From positions 30,698 to 94,697 of the forward strand of contig JAKUCV010006741.1 in NCBI GenBank assembly GCA_028386065.3: a DNA stretch of 64,000 bases. Direction: 5' to 3'. This document shows positions 20,573-33,192 of this stretch, piece by piece. The stretch's first letter is position 1; each line of letters opens with the position of its first letter. The notes below the pieces were generated by a model, which was not told the DNA's origin, made no database searches, and was given only the letters and a program-made list of their open reading frames with translations. Source of the DNA: Turnera subulata (lineage: Eukaryota > Streptophyta > Magnoliopsida > Malpighiales > Passifloraceae). Position numbers and translations under genes: made by a program.

Positions 20573-21850
20573 GGACATACCGAAGATGGCCTTTCGTACT
20601 CGGTATGGGCATTTTGAGTTCATAGTGGTTCCTTTCGGCTTGACCAATGCACCTGCAGTTTTCATGTGCTTGATGTACTTGGTCCTGAACGAGTTCTTAT
20701 ACAAGTTTGTGGTAGTCTTCATCGACGACATTCTGATATATTCCAAGAGCAAGGAAGAACATGAGGAGCATCTGAGGGTAGTACTACAGAGGCTGCGAGA
20801 GAAAGAGTTGTATGCCAAATTCAGTAAGTGCGAGTTCTGGCTTGAGGAAGTTGCATTCCTTGGACATGTTGTATTCGGGGATGGGATTAAGGTTGACCCT
20901 GCCAAAGTGAAAGTTGTTCTAGAGTGGGAGCCGCCCAAGACGGTACCCGAAGTCAGAAGTTTTCATGGCCTTGTAGGATATTACCGAAGATTCATCGAGG
21001 GTTTTTCCTTGATAGCCAGTCCCATGACCAAGCTATTGAGGAATGATCAGGCCTTTGTATGGAGTGATGCCTGCTAGAAGAGTTTTGATGAACTGAAGAA
21101 GAAGTTGACATCAGCACCAGTTTGACAGTACCAAAGCCAGGAGTGGAGTACGTGCTGTTTTGCGATGCTTCAGGTCTTGATTTGGGAGCAGTTCTGATGC
21201 AAGAAGGCCGAGTGATTGCCTATGCTTCGAGACAGTTGAGACCACATGAGAAGAACTACCCGACACATGATCTAGAGACGGCCATAGTGATCCTTGCTTT
21301 GAAGATTTAACGACATTATCTGTTTGGAGAGTGATGCCGGATCTTCACAGATCATAAGAGTCTCAAGTACATCATGACTTAGAAGGAACTTAACCTGCGA
21401 CAACGACGCTGGGTTGAGTTGCTGAATGATTATGATTGTACTATTGAGTATCACCCTGGAAAAGCTAATGCTGTAGCAGATGCTTTGAGCCGGAGACAAC
21501 CAGAAGAAGCCTCCACGACCTGCTCGATATCCTCACTTATCGAGTTAAGGAAGATGGGAGTTGATCTGTTAGTTGATGAGGTAGGAGCCTTGTTGACCCA
21601 TATTGAAGTCAAGTCTAACCTGAGAGGCTGGATTGTGGAACTACAAGATGGAGATCCCGACTTGATCAAGCTGAAGGAAGCAGTCCGTAGTGGGAAAGAA
21701 GACAAGTTTCGCATAGCTGAGGATAGTGCATTGATGCTGGGGAAACGTCTATGTGTACCTAGTGTTGGTGACCTACGCAGTTAGATTTTGGAAGAAGGAC
21801 ATATGACGCCGTATGCTATGCACCCTAGAAGCACCAAGAAGTATCAGAAT
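20573..21850 (+). pseudogene. Chromovirus RT catalytic part, RNase H and start of integrase
   Basis: RT resumes with [41 protein letters not shown] (catalytic Asp-Asp intact), FLGHVV and [10 protein letters not shown]. RNase H gives [16 protein letters not shown] and [20 protein letters not shown], then FTDHKSLKYIM and [19 protein letters not shown]. Stops interrupt near 21,075, 21,123, 21,308, 21,332, 21,378 and 21,781, so it is dead. The reading is cut at 21,852 by a Sirevirus solo LTR and resumes at 23,450. Confidence 0.88.
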
Positions 21851-22211
21851 TTTGTTAGAACTCATGCCTCCTTGTCTCATTTCAGGGTTTTGATATTGAC
21901 AAACCAAGCATGACTCATTTGATGACAACCTTGAAGCAAAAAGAAATCAATCAAAGAGCAAAGGTCTAAAGAGAAAAGAGCACAAGAATTGAAGTAACAA
22001 GCAAGAAGAGTTAGGAACACAAAATGTACAAGGGTAAAACACTCAATTCCTCTGAGACATTGGCTCAAAACAAAATCAAATTTTACTCATGCATTCAATA
22101 GCATCTTTTCAATCATGAAATGTTTTTTTGAGCAATGAAAATCGATGTTCTGGTTTTAGAAATCTATGTTCCTGCCTTCAAACAATCTTTCAAAAACAGG
22201 CAGTAGCTTAA

Positions 22212-22763
22212 AACATCGATGTTGGAATCCCAAACATCGATGTTCTCATGACCGTTGCACTTGAAAATGTTTTGCAACAGCAAAACATCGATGTCTTGGA
22301 CATCGATGTTCCATCAATTGATGCCTTTAAATTGATTTTCGCAGAACCAAAAATGATTTTACAGAACCAAATGAACATCGATGTTCTTCAAGTCAACATC
22401 GATGTTCTTCAAGTAAAGATCGATGTTCTTCAAGTACACATTGATGTTCCATGATGATGCTTTCAAAATGATTTCACAGAATCAAATGAACATCGATGTT
22501 CTTGAAGTAAACATCGATGTTCTTAAAGTAAACATCGATGTTCCCTTGATCATCAGCTTTAAAATGATTTTGCTGAACCAAATGAACATCGATGTTCAGT
22601 GAGTAAACATCGATGTTCTAGTGACCGTTGGACTCAATAATCCATATTTACTGGCAAAACATCGATGTTCCCTTTGGTAAACATCGATGTTCTAATGACC
22701 GTTGGTCCAATAATTCAAATTTACTGGCCAAACATCGATGTTCTAAGTTTAAACATCGATGTT
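22212..22763. repeat. Palindrome array AACATCGATGTT, solo LTR copy
   Basis: About thirteen exact copies and several mutated ones. In 22,374-22,449 four units follow each other at 21-bp steps with a conserved spacer (CTTCAAGT). The array lies 140 bp upstream of the TATA box. Confidence 0.96.
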
Positions 22764-22902
22764 GTGCCGTTGTGAGCAGACACCTTTTTCAACATCCATG
22801 CTATTTTGTCGTTGTGAGCAGACACCTTTTTCAACATCCCATGCTATTTTGTCTAAAGGTTTTTTGGATTGACTCCATAACGATCATACATGTTTTGAGA
22901 CA

Positions 22903-22909
22903 TATAAAT
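22903..22909 (+). promoter_or_regulatory. TATA box of the Sirevirus solo LTR
   Basis: TATAAAT within CATATAAATAGAGG is a strong plant TATA match, about two thirds of the way along the LTR as expected for a U3/R boundary. Confidence 0.7.
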
Positions 22910-23449
22910 AGAGGATTTACACCTCTGTTTATTAACAATCAACTCTCTACATTTTAAGCATCAATTGTCATACATACATTGCAATTTTTATGAGTCAATT
23001 TCCTTGAGAATTGAGAGTTGCCTTTATATAGCTTTACTTGTTACTCATATCCACTCTTTGAGAGAGCTTTTGTTTGAGTGATTTTATGTGTTGTTCATAC
23101 ACCTTAAGGGAGGATTGTTCCCTTGTAATAACTCATAGGAAGAGTGTTTTCTTTCTTGAGAGAAGTCTTGAAGTGAGGTATCTTCAAGCCAGTAGAGTTT
23201 CGTGTGACTCGAGCTCTAGGTTTGTATACGGTTTGTTAAGCACTCGGAAGCTTAACCTAGATAGTGAAATCTTCGAGAGAGTTTCTCGGAGGACTGGATT
23301 AGCCACACAAGTTGTGTGTGTGAACCAGTATAAAATTCGGTGTGTCCTTCATTCTTTCAATTCTGCAATTATTTCCTGCAAGTTTTTTATTTTGTCCATA
23401 AAACGCTATTCACCCCCCTCTAGTGTAGGGCACCTATTTTAACAAATTT

Positions 23450-24061
23450 GAGGAGTCATTTTTGGTGGCCACATATGAAGAAAGATGTAGCCGAGTATGT
23501 GGCTAAGTGTATCACTTGTCAACAAGTGAAAGCCGAGCATCAGGCTCCAGCAGGAAAGATGAGATCATTGACAGTGCCAGAGTGGAAGTGGGAGATGATC
23601 ACTATGGATTTTGTGGGTGGATTACCGTTGACCCGGAGACAGCATGATGCCATCTGGGTTATCGTTGATCGACTTACAAAATCAGCTCATTTTCTCCCCA
23701 TCCAACAGACAGATACTCTGGATAAGTTGGCAAAACAGTATGTTGCAGAGATTGTGAGACTACACAGGATCCCTAAGTCCATAGTCTCAGACAGAGATCC
23801 GAGATTCACATCACGGTTCTGGAAGAGTCTGCAAGCAGCTTTGGGAACGAAGCTGAGTTTCAGTACTGCATTTCATCCTCAGACTGACGGACAGTCAGAG
23901 AGGACCATTCAGACACTGGAGGACATGTTAAGGGCTTGTGCTCTTAATTTCAGTGGGAGTTGGGATCAGTATTTGTCTTTAGCGGAGTTCGCCTATAACA
24001 ACAGTTTCCATTCCAGCATTGGCATACCACCGTTTGAAGCTCTTTACGAAAGGAAATGTTG
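23450..24061 (+). pseudogene. Chromovirus integrase core
   Basis: HFWWPHMKKDVAEYVAKCITCQQVKAE holds the zinc-binding Cys pair. The catalytic core includes ITMDFVGGLP (first Asp), FLPIQQTDTLDKLA, SIVSDRDPRFTSRFW (second Asp) and HPQTDGQSERTIQ (Glu), so all three D,D,E positions are present. It ends IPPFEALYERKC then a stop at 24,060, where the family normally continues with the C-terminal domain. Confidence 0.9.
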
Positions 24062-24653
24062 AAGCCCAGTATGTTGAGAAGGAGAAGGGCTCCGTTTCAT
24101 TGTGGGTCCAGATTTGGTTAAGCAGACAGTTGACAAGATTCAGGTAGTTAAGCAGAGTATGAGAGCAGCACAGGACCGACAGAAGAGTTATGCTGATAAG
24201 CATCGTCGTGAGATGGAGTACCAAGTGGGAGAAAGAGTTTTCCTCCAAGTTGCACCTTGGAAGGGTGTTATCAGATTCGAGAAAAAAGGGAAGCTGAGTC
24301 CCAGGTACATCGGACCATATGAGATCGTGGGAAGGGTCGGACCCTTGGCATACAGATTATCTTTACCGGAGGAGTTGTCCCGGATTCATGATGTGTTCCA
24401 TGTTTCCATGTTGAGGAGGTACAGATCCGATCCGAGTCATGTGGTTACTACAGCAGATGTTGAGGTCGCAGAGGATCTTACGTATACAGAATTGCCGGAG
24501 CAGATCCTTGCCCGAGAGGTCAGACAGTTGAGGAACCGAGTCATTCCTATAGTAAAGATTAAATGGAGCAAGCACTCTGCAAACGAGTCCACATGGGAAG
24601 TTGAGGAGCACATGCGTTCTCAGTATCCGCACCTGTTTCCAGCACCGGAGTGA
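24062..24653 (+). pseudogene. Chromovirus integrase C-terminus and chromodomain
   Basis: GPDLVKQTVDKIQVV, QKSYADKHRREMEYQVGERVFL and KLSPRYIGPYEIVGRVG form the integrase C-terminal (GPY/F) module. A chromodomain follows: IVKIKWSKHSANESTWEVEE. In this lineage the chromodomain directs insertion to heterochromatin. The sequence fits the Tekay/Del clade. Some residues are missing between 24,060 and 24,100. Confidence 0.88.
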
Positions 24654-26167
24654 ATTTCGAGGACGAAATTCTTTTAAGGTGGGTAGGCTGTAATAGCCCG
24701 GGTAATTTTTACGTTTTTACCGTCGCTGTAAAATTTATTTTACAGTTATTTACCATTAAAATTAATCTTGGGTAATTAATTTATGGTAATTCGAGCTTTG
24801 GATTCCGAAACCGAGCCCTGTCCCACGCTCGCAATTTTTCTCCGAATTTTCCTTACCAAGTTGGAATTTTTCGGGTCCAGGAATCTTCAGAAAAGTCGGG
24901 TTTAACCCCGAGTTGTCGGACCATAAATAAAGTCAAGGGGGTACATTAGTTATTTTCTGGTCCGGACAGAACCCGCCTCACATGCTGCACAGTGTTGAGT
25001 TCACTGTGAAGCCTGTGAGCAGATTGTACTGCCCGTGCCTCACCAGTATTTTGCCCGTGCTTCACCAGCCCTGCCTGCTTAAACCTATGTTTTTCTTTTG
25101 TTTCCAGTACACCCCTCATACCACCAACACCTGCAAACACACACAACATCAGTTCCTTTCCTCCATTGTTTCTGCAAAGAAAACTAGTACACCACAAAAC
25201 CCACCTGCAAACCTCCTACTGCAAAACTCATCTACCAAGCCAACCAGAAAGGAAGAAAAAAAATAAAAAAAAAAACAACAACCACCACACCACCCCGGCT
25301 GCCACGTCACCCCCATCCCTTTCTTTTTTTTCTTTTTCTTTCTTCTCCTCACCGCCGCCACCGTGAACAGCCGAGACCCCGGCCGAGCCCCCAGTCGCCA
25401 CCACCTAGTCATCGTGTTCCTTGTGCAGCCGTTGACCAGACGCAGCCGTTGACCAGACGCAGCCGTCGCCGCTTAGTCTCGCCGCCCGACGTGCTGCACA
25501 CGGCCGAGGATCCAACGAGCAGCCCATCGATCCGCCTCCTCCTTTTTCGCACCCGCCGCCGCCTGTGTTCTCTCCACCACAGCGAGCCGTCGACGACGCT
25601 TCCTCGCGTCTCCTCAAAGTCGCCTGCACCTCCCACAGCCGTCACCTCGCCGATCCGTGCCGCCCGTTCAGTCGCGCCTCCGTCATCTGCAAGCCGAGGT
25701 GAGCAGACCCGTGATGTAGACAATCGGGTTGGGGAGACCCGTTTCGCAGCCGGTTGAGGGCCTCGGGTCGCGTCAGCTAGGGCCTTTGATCAGGCCTTGG
25801 TTGGGCTTTGACCTCGGGCCAGGCAGACCTGTTGGGCCTCACACCTTGGTTTGGGTATAAGCCTGGACTTGAAGGTTTGGGCTGCATAGTCCAGCCTAGT
25901 CCAATTGATAAAAAAAGAAAGAAAGAATTTCTGGAAATAGATAATAATTCTGAAAAAGGAAGAAATTGGAAAAAAATAAATGATAAAAAAGGGTTATAAT
26001 TTTGGGAAATAAGTATAACATTAGAATAACATGGAAATAAAAAAAAATAATAATTGGTAGAAAATATATTTTTGGGAGAGGTATGTTGTACATGGTATAA
26101 TAATTATTTTGTAGAAATAAATATGGAAAGGGTATTATCAAAGAAGTATTGTACCGGAATAATATTC

Positions 26168-26200
26168 GGGCATAGGTATAGGTATAGGTATAGGTATAGT
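26168..26200. repeat. GGTATA hexanucleotide microsatellite
   Basis: About five tandem hexamers inside the chromovirus 3' LTR. Confidence 0.9.
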
Positions 26201-26814
26201 ATAGTATTCTGACACTCGAAAATAAATGGTGAATTATAACGATAATAGAAATTAACCCGAGGCAGTAACCGAGACGAGTTAGTATTTATTTTTCGGTATA
26301 CGGTACTAGCATGACATTTGCATATCACTTATGTGTGCATATTATTTGTTTGATATAGGAGTTGATAACGAGCAGATACCTGAGGAACCGGACTTGGAGT
26401 CTGTTGGACATTTCCAAAACTGATAATCGGCTAAGGAGAGGATGGATAACCTTAGATATGTGCCCGTAATACTGTGTGTGTTTTTGTTGTTTGATTGATC
26501 TGCTGAAATGATTATTGACTGTTATTTGATTGCTATGGAAATTGTTGATGCTGTAGTTGGATTGTGTTTAGACTTGTGGATATTGTGTTGAGATAATGCT
26601 GAACTGATAACTGTGATTAATTGACGTTATGTGTCTGTTGTTGGTTTGGTCTGTGGAATAATCTGAAATAATGGAAAGTTGGATAATTGAGGATAGAGTA
26701 AAGAAACTGGACTGAATTTGAGATGATGATTTAATTGTCACATGGAGAGTAGTGGTACGACTAGATGGTTAGAGACTAGTTCTGTGGTGTCATGGCCGGT
26801 TTGGTTGGTTGTTG

Positions 26815-26955
26815 GGGATGTTGATCCCGGATGATGTTGTTATTGGGATGTTGATCCCAGATTTGTTGTTATTGGGATGTTGATCCCGGATTGGTTGTGA
26901 TTGGGATGTTGATCCCGGATTGGTTGTGATTGGGATGTTGATCCCGGATTGTGAT
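26815..26955. repeat. Tandem hairpin units GGGATGTTGATCCC
   Basis: Five copies, 25-29 bp apart, separated by short T/G-rich spacers. The arms (GGGAT/ATCCC) are self-complementary around a GTTG loop. Confidence 0.9.
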
Positions 26956-27577
26956 TTTTCCTGGCATCCAGAATTAGTTAATAACCAGGTACGACCCTAG
27001 CTTGTCCAGTGACGGGGCCCGGAAGATAAAATTGGTAATAATAATAATAAACATTCTTTTGGTCTTGGCTCAGTTGTGTTTTAGTAGAATCTTTGTGTTG
27101 TTTTTGCCTGTGTTTACTTCGAAAGTGTTATGGTTGACAACATATCTCTGTTTATCCTTCGTCAGTGAGCACTTCGGACTCACCCCTCGCCTGCGGGGTT
27201 TCATCCCGTAGGTTTAGTTGTTTCGTAGATCAGGTACGACGTGCAATGGCTGCTGCTTTCTTCTCCACTTGACTCCGGATCCATACCTCCGCTGCATGTG
27301 CATATAAGTCTTCCGCTGCTGTGTCATATATGTTGCTGTGTTGCTGCTTTCCTATAATGCTTGTGATGTTGTTATACTGGATTGTGCTGCTTTGTTGAGC
27401 TTTGAGTGTGGTTTAAATAATGGTCCCCGAGTGTGGGTGACAGATGTTGCTTTGTACTTTTGCTGTATTTGGATTTACCGTGTAGTATTTTGACTGCGAT
27501 GTACTGTCTGTTCCATCAATAAGAATAGTTTCGGCAAGTGTTTACTGTGTATGGTAAATACGGGTCGGGGCGCTTCA

Positions 27578-27678
27578 ATATAGAATTCTTTTATCGATAA
27601 AAGTAGACAATTAAATAATATATAAACAATTATATTGTTCAAATTAATATGCATTTTATTTTTAAAATATATTATTTC
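27578..27678. other. Short AT-rich spacer between two LTRs
   Basis: Unique AT-rich sequence; no feature seen. Confidence 0.6.
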
Positions 27679-30600
27679 TTACCTGTAACAGCCCGGGTAA
27701 AAATTTGGATTTTTACCGGGACTGTAGAAGTCAATTTACCGTGATTTACTGTTGAATTAATCTTGGGTAATTAATTCAAGGTAAATCAGGAGTCGTTTTT
27801 CGAAACCGAGAGTTTTCCCGCACTCGTGATTTTCCCGTGGATTTTTCAGAACTAAGTTGGTATTTTTCGGGTTTCGGAATTTCTCGGAAAATCACACCGG
27901 AAAATAACTAAGGGAGTATCAGTTATTTTCTTGTCCGGATCGGACCTGCCTGCATTATTGATATCACAGGCTTAACAGTATGTTCACGGCTATAAAAAAA
28001 AGGAAATGAAGAAGAAAGCAGAAGGAGAGGAGAAGAGAGGAAGAAGAGAAGAAGAGAAAAAAAAAGAGAAAAAGAAAAAAAGGGGAAAGAAAAAAAAAGA
28101 AAAAAATAATAATAAAAAAGAAAAGAGAAACTGTGAGAGGAAAAAAAAAGAGATGAAAAATTAAAAAAAGAAAATCGGAAAATACAGGAAAAAAAAGAAA
28201 GAAAATCAGAAAGAAAAAGAAAAGAAAATAAGAAAATGCAGAAAAAGAAAAAAAAAAGAGTGTGGTGAACAGTGCCGTCACCCGGAGCGCCCTGCACTGT
28301 GCACGCCGGACAGTTTCCCGGCGAATCTCGACGCACCGCCGCCACCAGCCGCATCCCCTCACCGGCGCGATCTCACCCCTGCCGTCTCCTCCTCCTTTCG
28401 TCACCGGAGCCGCCGTCACGCGCCTTAGACCCGCCGCGCGACCCGCGGATCTTGCTTCCTCCGCTCCTGCGCCCGCTGCCGTCAGCCTTCCGCCTCCTTT
28501 CTGCCGCCCGTGGAGTCGCCCCGATGTCGCCGACTCCGCGTTGTCCTTCCCTCGCGATGCCGCGCCGTCGCCGCCGTCTCCAAGGTGAGTATCCGTGTGC
28601 TGGTCGGGTTGACCCGCGTCTGTTTGGGCATGGGTGCTTGGATCTTGGGCTGGGCGCTAGGCTTGGGCTAGGCGGGCCTGTGCCACGGGCCTGATGCCTT
28701 GGCTGGACCTTGCGCCTGGGCCCTTGGTTGGGCTGGTTGTGGTATGGGGCTGGGCTTGACTGTTTGGCCCAGTCCGGTTATTTAAAAAAAAAAGCAAATT
28801 ATATATATATATAATTATTAATATTCTGGTCTTTATTTTTGGAAACAAATTATATAGTTAGTTTGAGAAAATTATTTCCAATTTAACTCTGGTATTTTTA
28901 TATATATTTACTTTGATAAATAATTAAGTTTGGTTTTGGAAAACTATTTTTAATTGGAAATATATATATATACCTTGAAAATAATTTCTGGAAATTTAAT
29001 ATGTATATTATTTCGTTTGAAAAATTATGAATGTGGTAAATGTATATAAATATGTATTTTGGAAATTAAAGGTAATTATATTTTGTGTTGGAAAATATTA
29101 TCACTATATATATTTAGAAAAGATAAATATTATACAAATATTTTCTGAAAATTATAAATAGGTTGTTATATTCTGGAAAAATTATGGATAATATAATTTT
29201 GAGAAATTATAGTTATTTTATGAAAATATTTTGAAAAAGAAATTTAATTAAAGTATGGTACCGAAATTATATTCGGATATACGTACGGTATTATATTTTC
29301 GGTAAAAGATGATAATAAAAGATACGTAACCGGGATGGGTATATATCGTCGTATTGGCATCATAGTGTACCGATTATGTGCATTTATGTGTGTGTACATT
29401 GTTTTGTTGTATAGGTTATGATATCTAGCAGTTCCTGTGGAACCGGCTTTGGACCGATCGATGTTTCCAGAGTTGAGTAATCGGCTAAGGTGAGGTTAAG
29501 TAAATATTTATTTACATCCCGTGATATCAAGTTGCTGTTTGCTTACTGTGTCCAATGATGCTGGTATGATACTTTGTGGCTGTGTGTGGTTTGTTGTGTG
29601 ATGAATTGAGATGATAATTGTTGCCGTTGATGTTGTGTAATTATTATTGTTGTTGATATTATTGATGATGTTGGGATTTGTGGATATAAGTGAGATTGTT
29701 GCTGTTGTTGACTGTAGAATTGTGTGAGTTGAGTACCGGGGGTACTATTATGTGATGACAGTTTGGTATTGGATATTATCCAGACGAGCGGAGAGGCTGC
29801 GAGCCTGCTCGGGATAATGAGATAATGGTTGGATGATAGAAATGTAGTAACTAGTCGAGGGGAAAGAAAATAATAAAATGGAAACACTTAGACATCTAGT
29901 AAGTCACAGTTAAATGTTGGAACAGCCAGATGGTAGTCTTAGATTATGGTGCTGGGGGAGAGTTAGTGGCTGGTGCCTGCTCCCTGTCTGTACCAAGTTA
30001 TTGTTATTGTTTGGGCACTGGGGGAGAGTTAGTGGTTGGTCCTGCTCCCTGTCTGTGCCAGTTATTACGTGGAGGTACCGGGGAGGGGTCCACGGGCTAG
30101 CTAGCTTGACTACCAGGCGACGGCCATCATTTAACTTGTGATAGGGGCCCTGATAATAAAATTGGAATAGCGTGTCTAGAATCACCAGTGTGTATTTAAG
30201 GTTCGTGAGAACCTTGGTTAGTTGTTGTGTTGTGACTTGGATTATTTACGGTGTTGTATATGTATATTTGCTTATGGGTTTACCCGGTGGGCACTTCGGA
30301 CTCACCCCTCACCTGCGGGCTTTCATCCCGTAGGTTGAGTTATTTGTGGTTCAGGTATAATGCATTCCAGACAGGCTGCGGCGTTATCCCTTGGACAGGA
30401 CTCGGATCCATTAGTTGCATCATGGGTTGCATACAGAGTCATTGTGAGTCATTAAGTCTTCCGCTGTGCTGTTTATATTGCCGTTGGGCCGTAGGGCCAT
30501 ATTGTTGTTGCTTACAGTGTTTATGTGAGTTAAAGTCTTCCGCTGTGCATATTATTATTGTTGTTGGGCCATTGGGCCGGTTTTATTATTATTGATGTTT

Positions 30601-30730
30601 GTTATTTTGGGCCGTTGGAGCCGAGTTGTTGTTGTACACACCGTATGCTGAGTCATGTTGGGTTGGGTCGTCACAGTTCCGGCACGTGTTTACTGTGTAC
30701 GGTAAATACGGGCCAGGGCGTCTCATTACC
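27679..30730 (+). mobile_element. Gypsy solo LTR with target duplication TTACC
   Basis: The LTR is 27,684-30,725 (3042 bp), flanked by TTACC at 27,679-27,683 and 30,726-30,730. It has a TATA (TATAAAAAAA, 27,991), a homopurine leader to 28,262, a GC-rich block to 28,584, a donor (CAAG then GTGAGT), an AT-rich intron-like stretch, and an acceptor (TTGTTGTATAG, ending 29,414). A second donor is at 29,490. Two copies of a roughly 60-bp unit containing GGGGGAGAGTTAGTGG lie at 29,945-30,060, where the other LTRs have hairpins. Confidence 0.94.
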
Positions 30731-31544
30731 TTTTATGATTAATTATATATTAAATTCAGTTTTTTTAAAAAAATATTTTTTGAATCATTTGAAATTAGCC
30801 ATTTATTTTTAAAAATAAAGGTCAAATGAGAAAGATAGAATATAAAAATACATGATAGAAAGAATATGAATTTATTTCATGAAATATCTTTACCTTTTTT
30901 TTATAGCAAGCAATATAATTGTAACTATATATGATAACTTCTTACAATTTGATTATATTGAAAATTTTATATTTTTATCCTTTTATTTAGGTTTAATTTC
31001 AATTTAGTATATAATTCAGTTTTTTTCAAATTTAAGTTTGAATACTTATAATTTTTTATTATTTATTTCACTATTATAAATTTTAATAAACTTAGAAAAT
31101 TTTATATCTTTTTTTGGTAAATAAGAAATAATTATATTATTATGATATATAATTAAAAATAATCTCATATCTCATTTTAGTTGAAAAATATAATAATTTA
31201 AATATAAATTTCAAATTTAAAGTTAAAATATTTCAGAATTGAAGTGAAATAATAATAAGTTGTAAAATTATTACTTCTCATTCTTGAAACAATACATAAA
31301 AAAAATAGTCCGCAACCAAGTACAGTATTGTGGCTACCTGAATCTAACCTTTACCAATTCGGTTTGGTTTTTAAAATTGTGGCAAAACTATTCTATATTA
31401 CTATTCTTTATTCATTTTTTTTATTGGATAAAATTCACATCACATCACATATACTACACTTTCAATTTCTTCTTCATACACAAGTTATTTAAATTGTCAT
31501 TGTACAGATAAATAAAGTTATGACTTTGTTAAATAAAGAACTCA
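30731..31544. other. AT-rich intergenic stretch
   Basis: No gene, tRNA or recognisable repeat; long runs of A and T. Confidence 0.7.
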
Positions 31545-33153
31545 TATATTGAAACGCCCCGACCCGTATTTATCGTACACAGTAAACAAGTGCCGGAACT
31601 GTGACGACCCAACCAAAATAAGACCAGCATACAGTGTATACAATAGAAATCCGGGCTCAACAGCCCAAAGTAAAAACAGCAGTAATAACTCAACTGGCCC
31701 AATGGCCCAACAATAATAAAACAATGCACAGCGGAAGACTTAATAACTCACATAAACACTGTATGCGACATAGATGCAAAACATGGATCCAAGCCTGTCC
31801 AAGGGATAACACCGCAACCTGTCTGAAATGCACCAAACCTGTACCAAAAATAACTCATCCTACGGGATGAAAGCCCGCAGGTGAGGGGTGAGTCCGAAGT
31901 GCTCACCGACGAAGGAAAGACAATCAATATGAACACTATAAAACTCAAGGTCCAAAAACAGGTAAAAACCACCAAATACAAAAGACTCGATCCAGAATCG
32001 GTCCAAGACCGAAAAGACTCAAATAAAATCCAATTATCCAATTTTATCTTTCCGGGCCCCGTCACGGATAAGCTAGGGTCGTACCAGGTTATCAACCTGT
32101 TCCTGGTGCCAGATCAAATAGAACCCGGGATCAACATCCCATTATCAAACTCAGGGATCAACATCCCAATCAAACCGGCATCAACATGCCCATCACAAGT
32201 AACCCAGATCATGGCCACCACAAACAGTCTCAAACCATCCGGTCGTACCTCTACTTACCACGTGACAATTATTTTATCATCATTCAAAATCATATCTCAG
32301 GGATCAACATCCCTAACCCAAAATACCAAGGATCGACATCCTTGTCATAATTCATTAATTATTCCATTTTATACTTTGAACCAAAAGACACAGAAAATCA
32401 ACACGGGGATAAACATCCCAAAAACAACCAGGACACCGGGATAAACATCCCGAACCAAAACATACGTTCAAAAGCCAATCACAACACTGGGATAAACATC
32501 CCGACAACAATCAAGACAATGGGATAAACAACCCGAAACATACCACAGCAAATGCAATAATCAACAAACATGATAACCGAGTAATACAGGCACATATCGA
32601 AGGAAATCCATCCTCATCTTGGCCGATTACTCAACTTCGGAAACTATGACCGGTCCGACGCCGGCTCCTCGGGAAACTGCCCGATATCCAAACCTATACA
32701 GCAAAACAACACGTACTCACATAAATGCACATATTCGGTATACTATGATGCCTCTACTGCGAAATATACCCATCCCGGTTACATATACGTTATTATCTCC
32801 ATTTACCGAAAATATTTTACTCGTACGTATATCCGAATATAATTTCGGTACCATACTTTAATTAAAACTCTTTTCAAAATGTTTTCATAAAATAATTATA
32901 ATTTTCCAAAATAATAATTACCATAATTTTCTGAGAAAGATAACATATGTATATATATATTTTCTAAAATATTACATTTTTAATAAAACTATTTACCATA
33001 ATATAATTACCAAATATTTTCATTTACCAAAAATATATATATTAATCATATGCTACATGTTATTTCCCAGAAAATATATAATTATAAAAACTTACTCTGA
33101 AAATAAATACAATTTAATATATATACATTTTTATTTCCTAAGACAACTAACTA

Positions 33154-33192
<39 letters not shown>

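Larger units (their letters stand above)
21848..23449 (+). mobile_element. Sirevirus solo LTR with target duplication AATTT
   Basis: The LTR is 21,853-23,444 (1592 bp), TGTTAGAACTCATGCC to CACCTATTTTAACA, flanked by AATTT at 21,848-21,852 and 23,445-23,449. In sense orientation it has a palindrome array (22,212-22,763) and then a TATA box (TATAAAT, 22,903). Its last part matches the reverse complement of the LTR at 7054. It interrupts the chromovirus integrase; removing it rejoins the frame across KYQNF and LRSHFWWPHMKKD. Confidence 0.94.
24689..27577 (+). repeat. 3' LTR of the chromovirus (2889 bp)
   Basis: A purine-rich tract (AAGGTGGGTAGGC) directly precedes TGTAATAGCCCGGG at 24,689, and the LTR ends GGTCGGGGCGCTTCA. 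It has a GC-rich block (25,350-25,698), a donor (GAG then GTGAGC, 25,699), an acceptor (TTTGATATAG, ending 26,358), and a run of five GGGATGTTGATCCC-type units at 26,815-26,955. ORFs in the GC-rich block are compositional. Confidence 0.88.

Noticed and set aside
10621..27582. One complete gypsy element with 5' LTR at 10,626 and 3' LTR at 24,689
   Set aside because: Flanking 5-mers (TTGGA and ATATA) do not match, the two LTRs differ greatly in length and sequence, and copia pol lies inside; treated as rearranged or from different elements.
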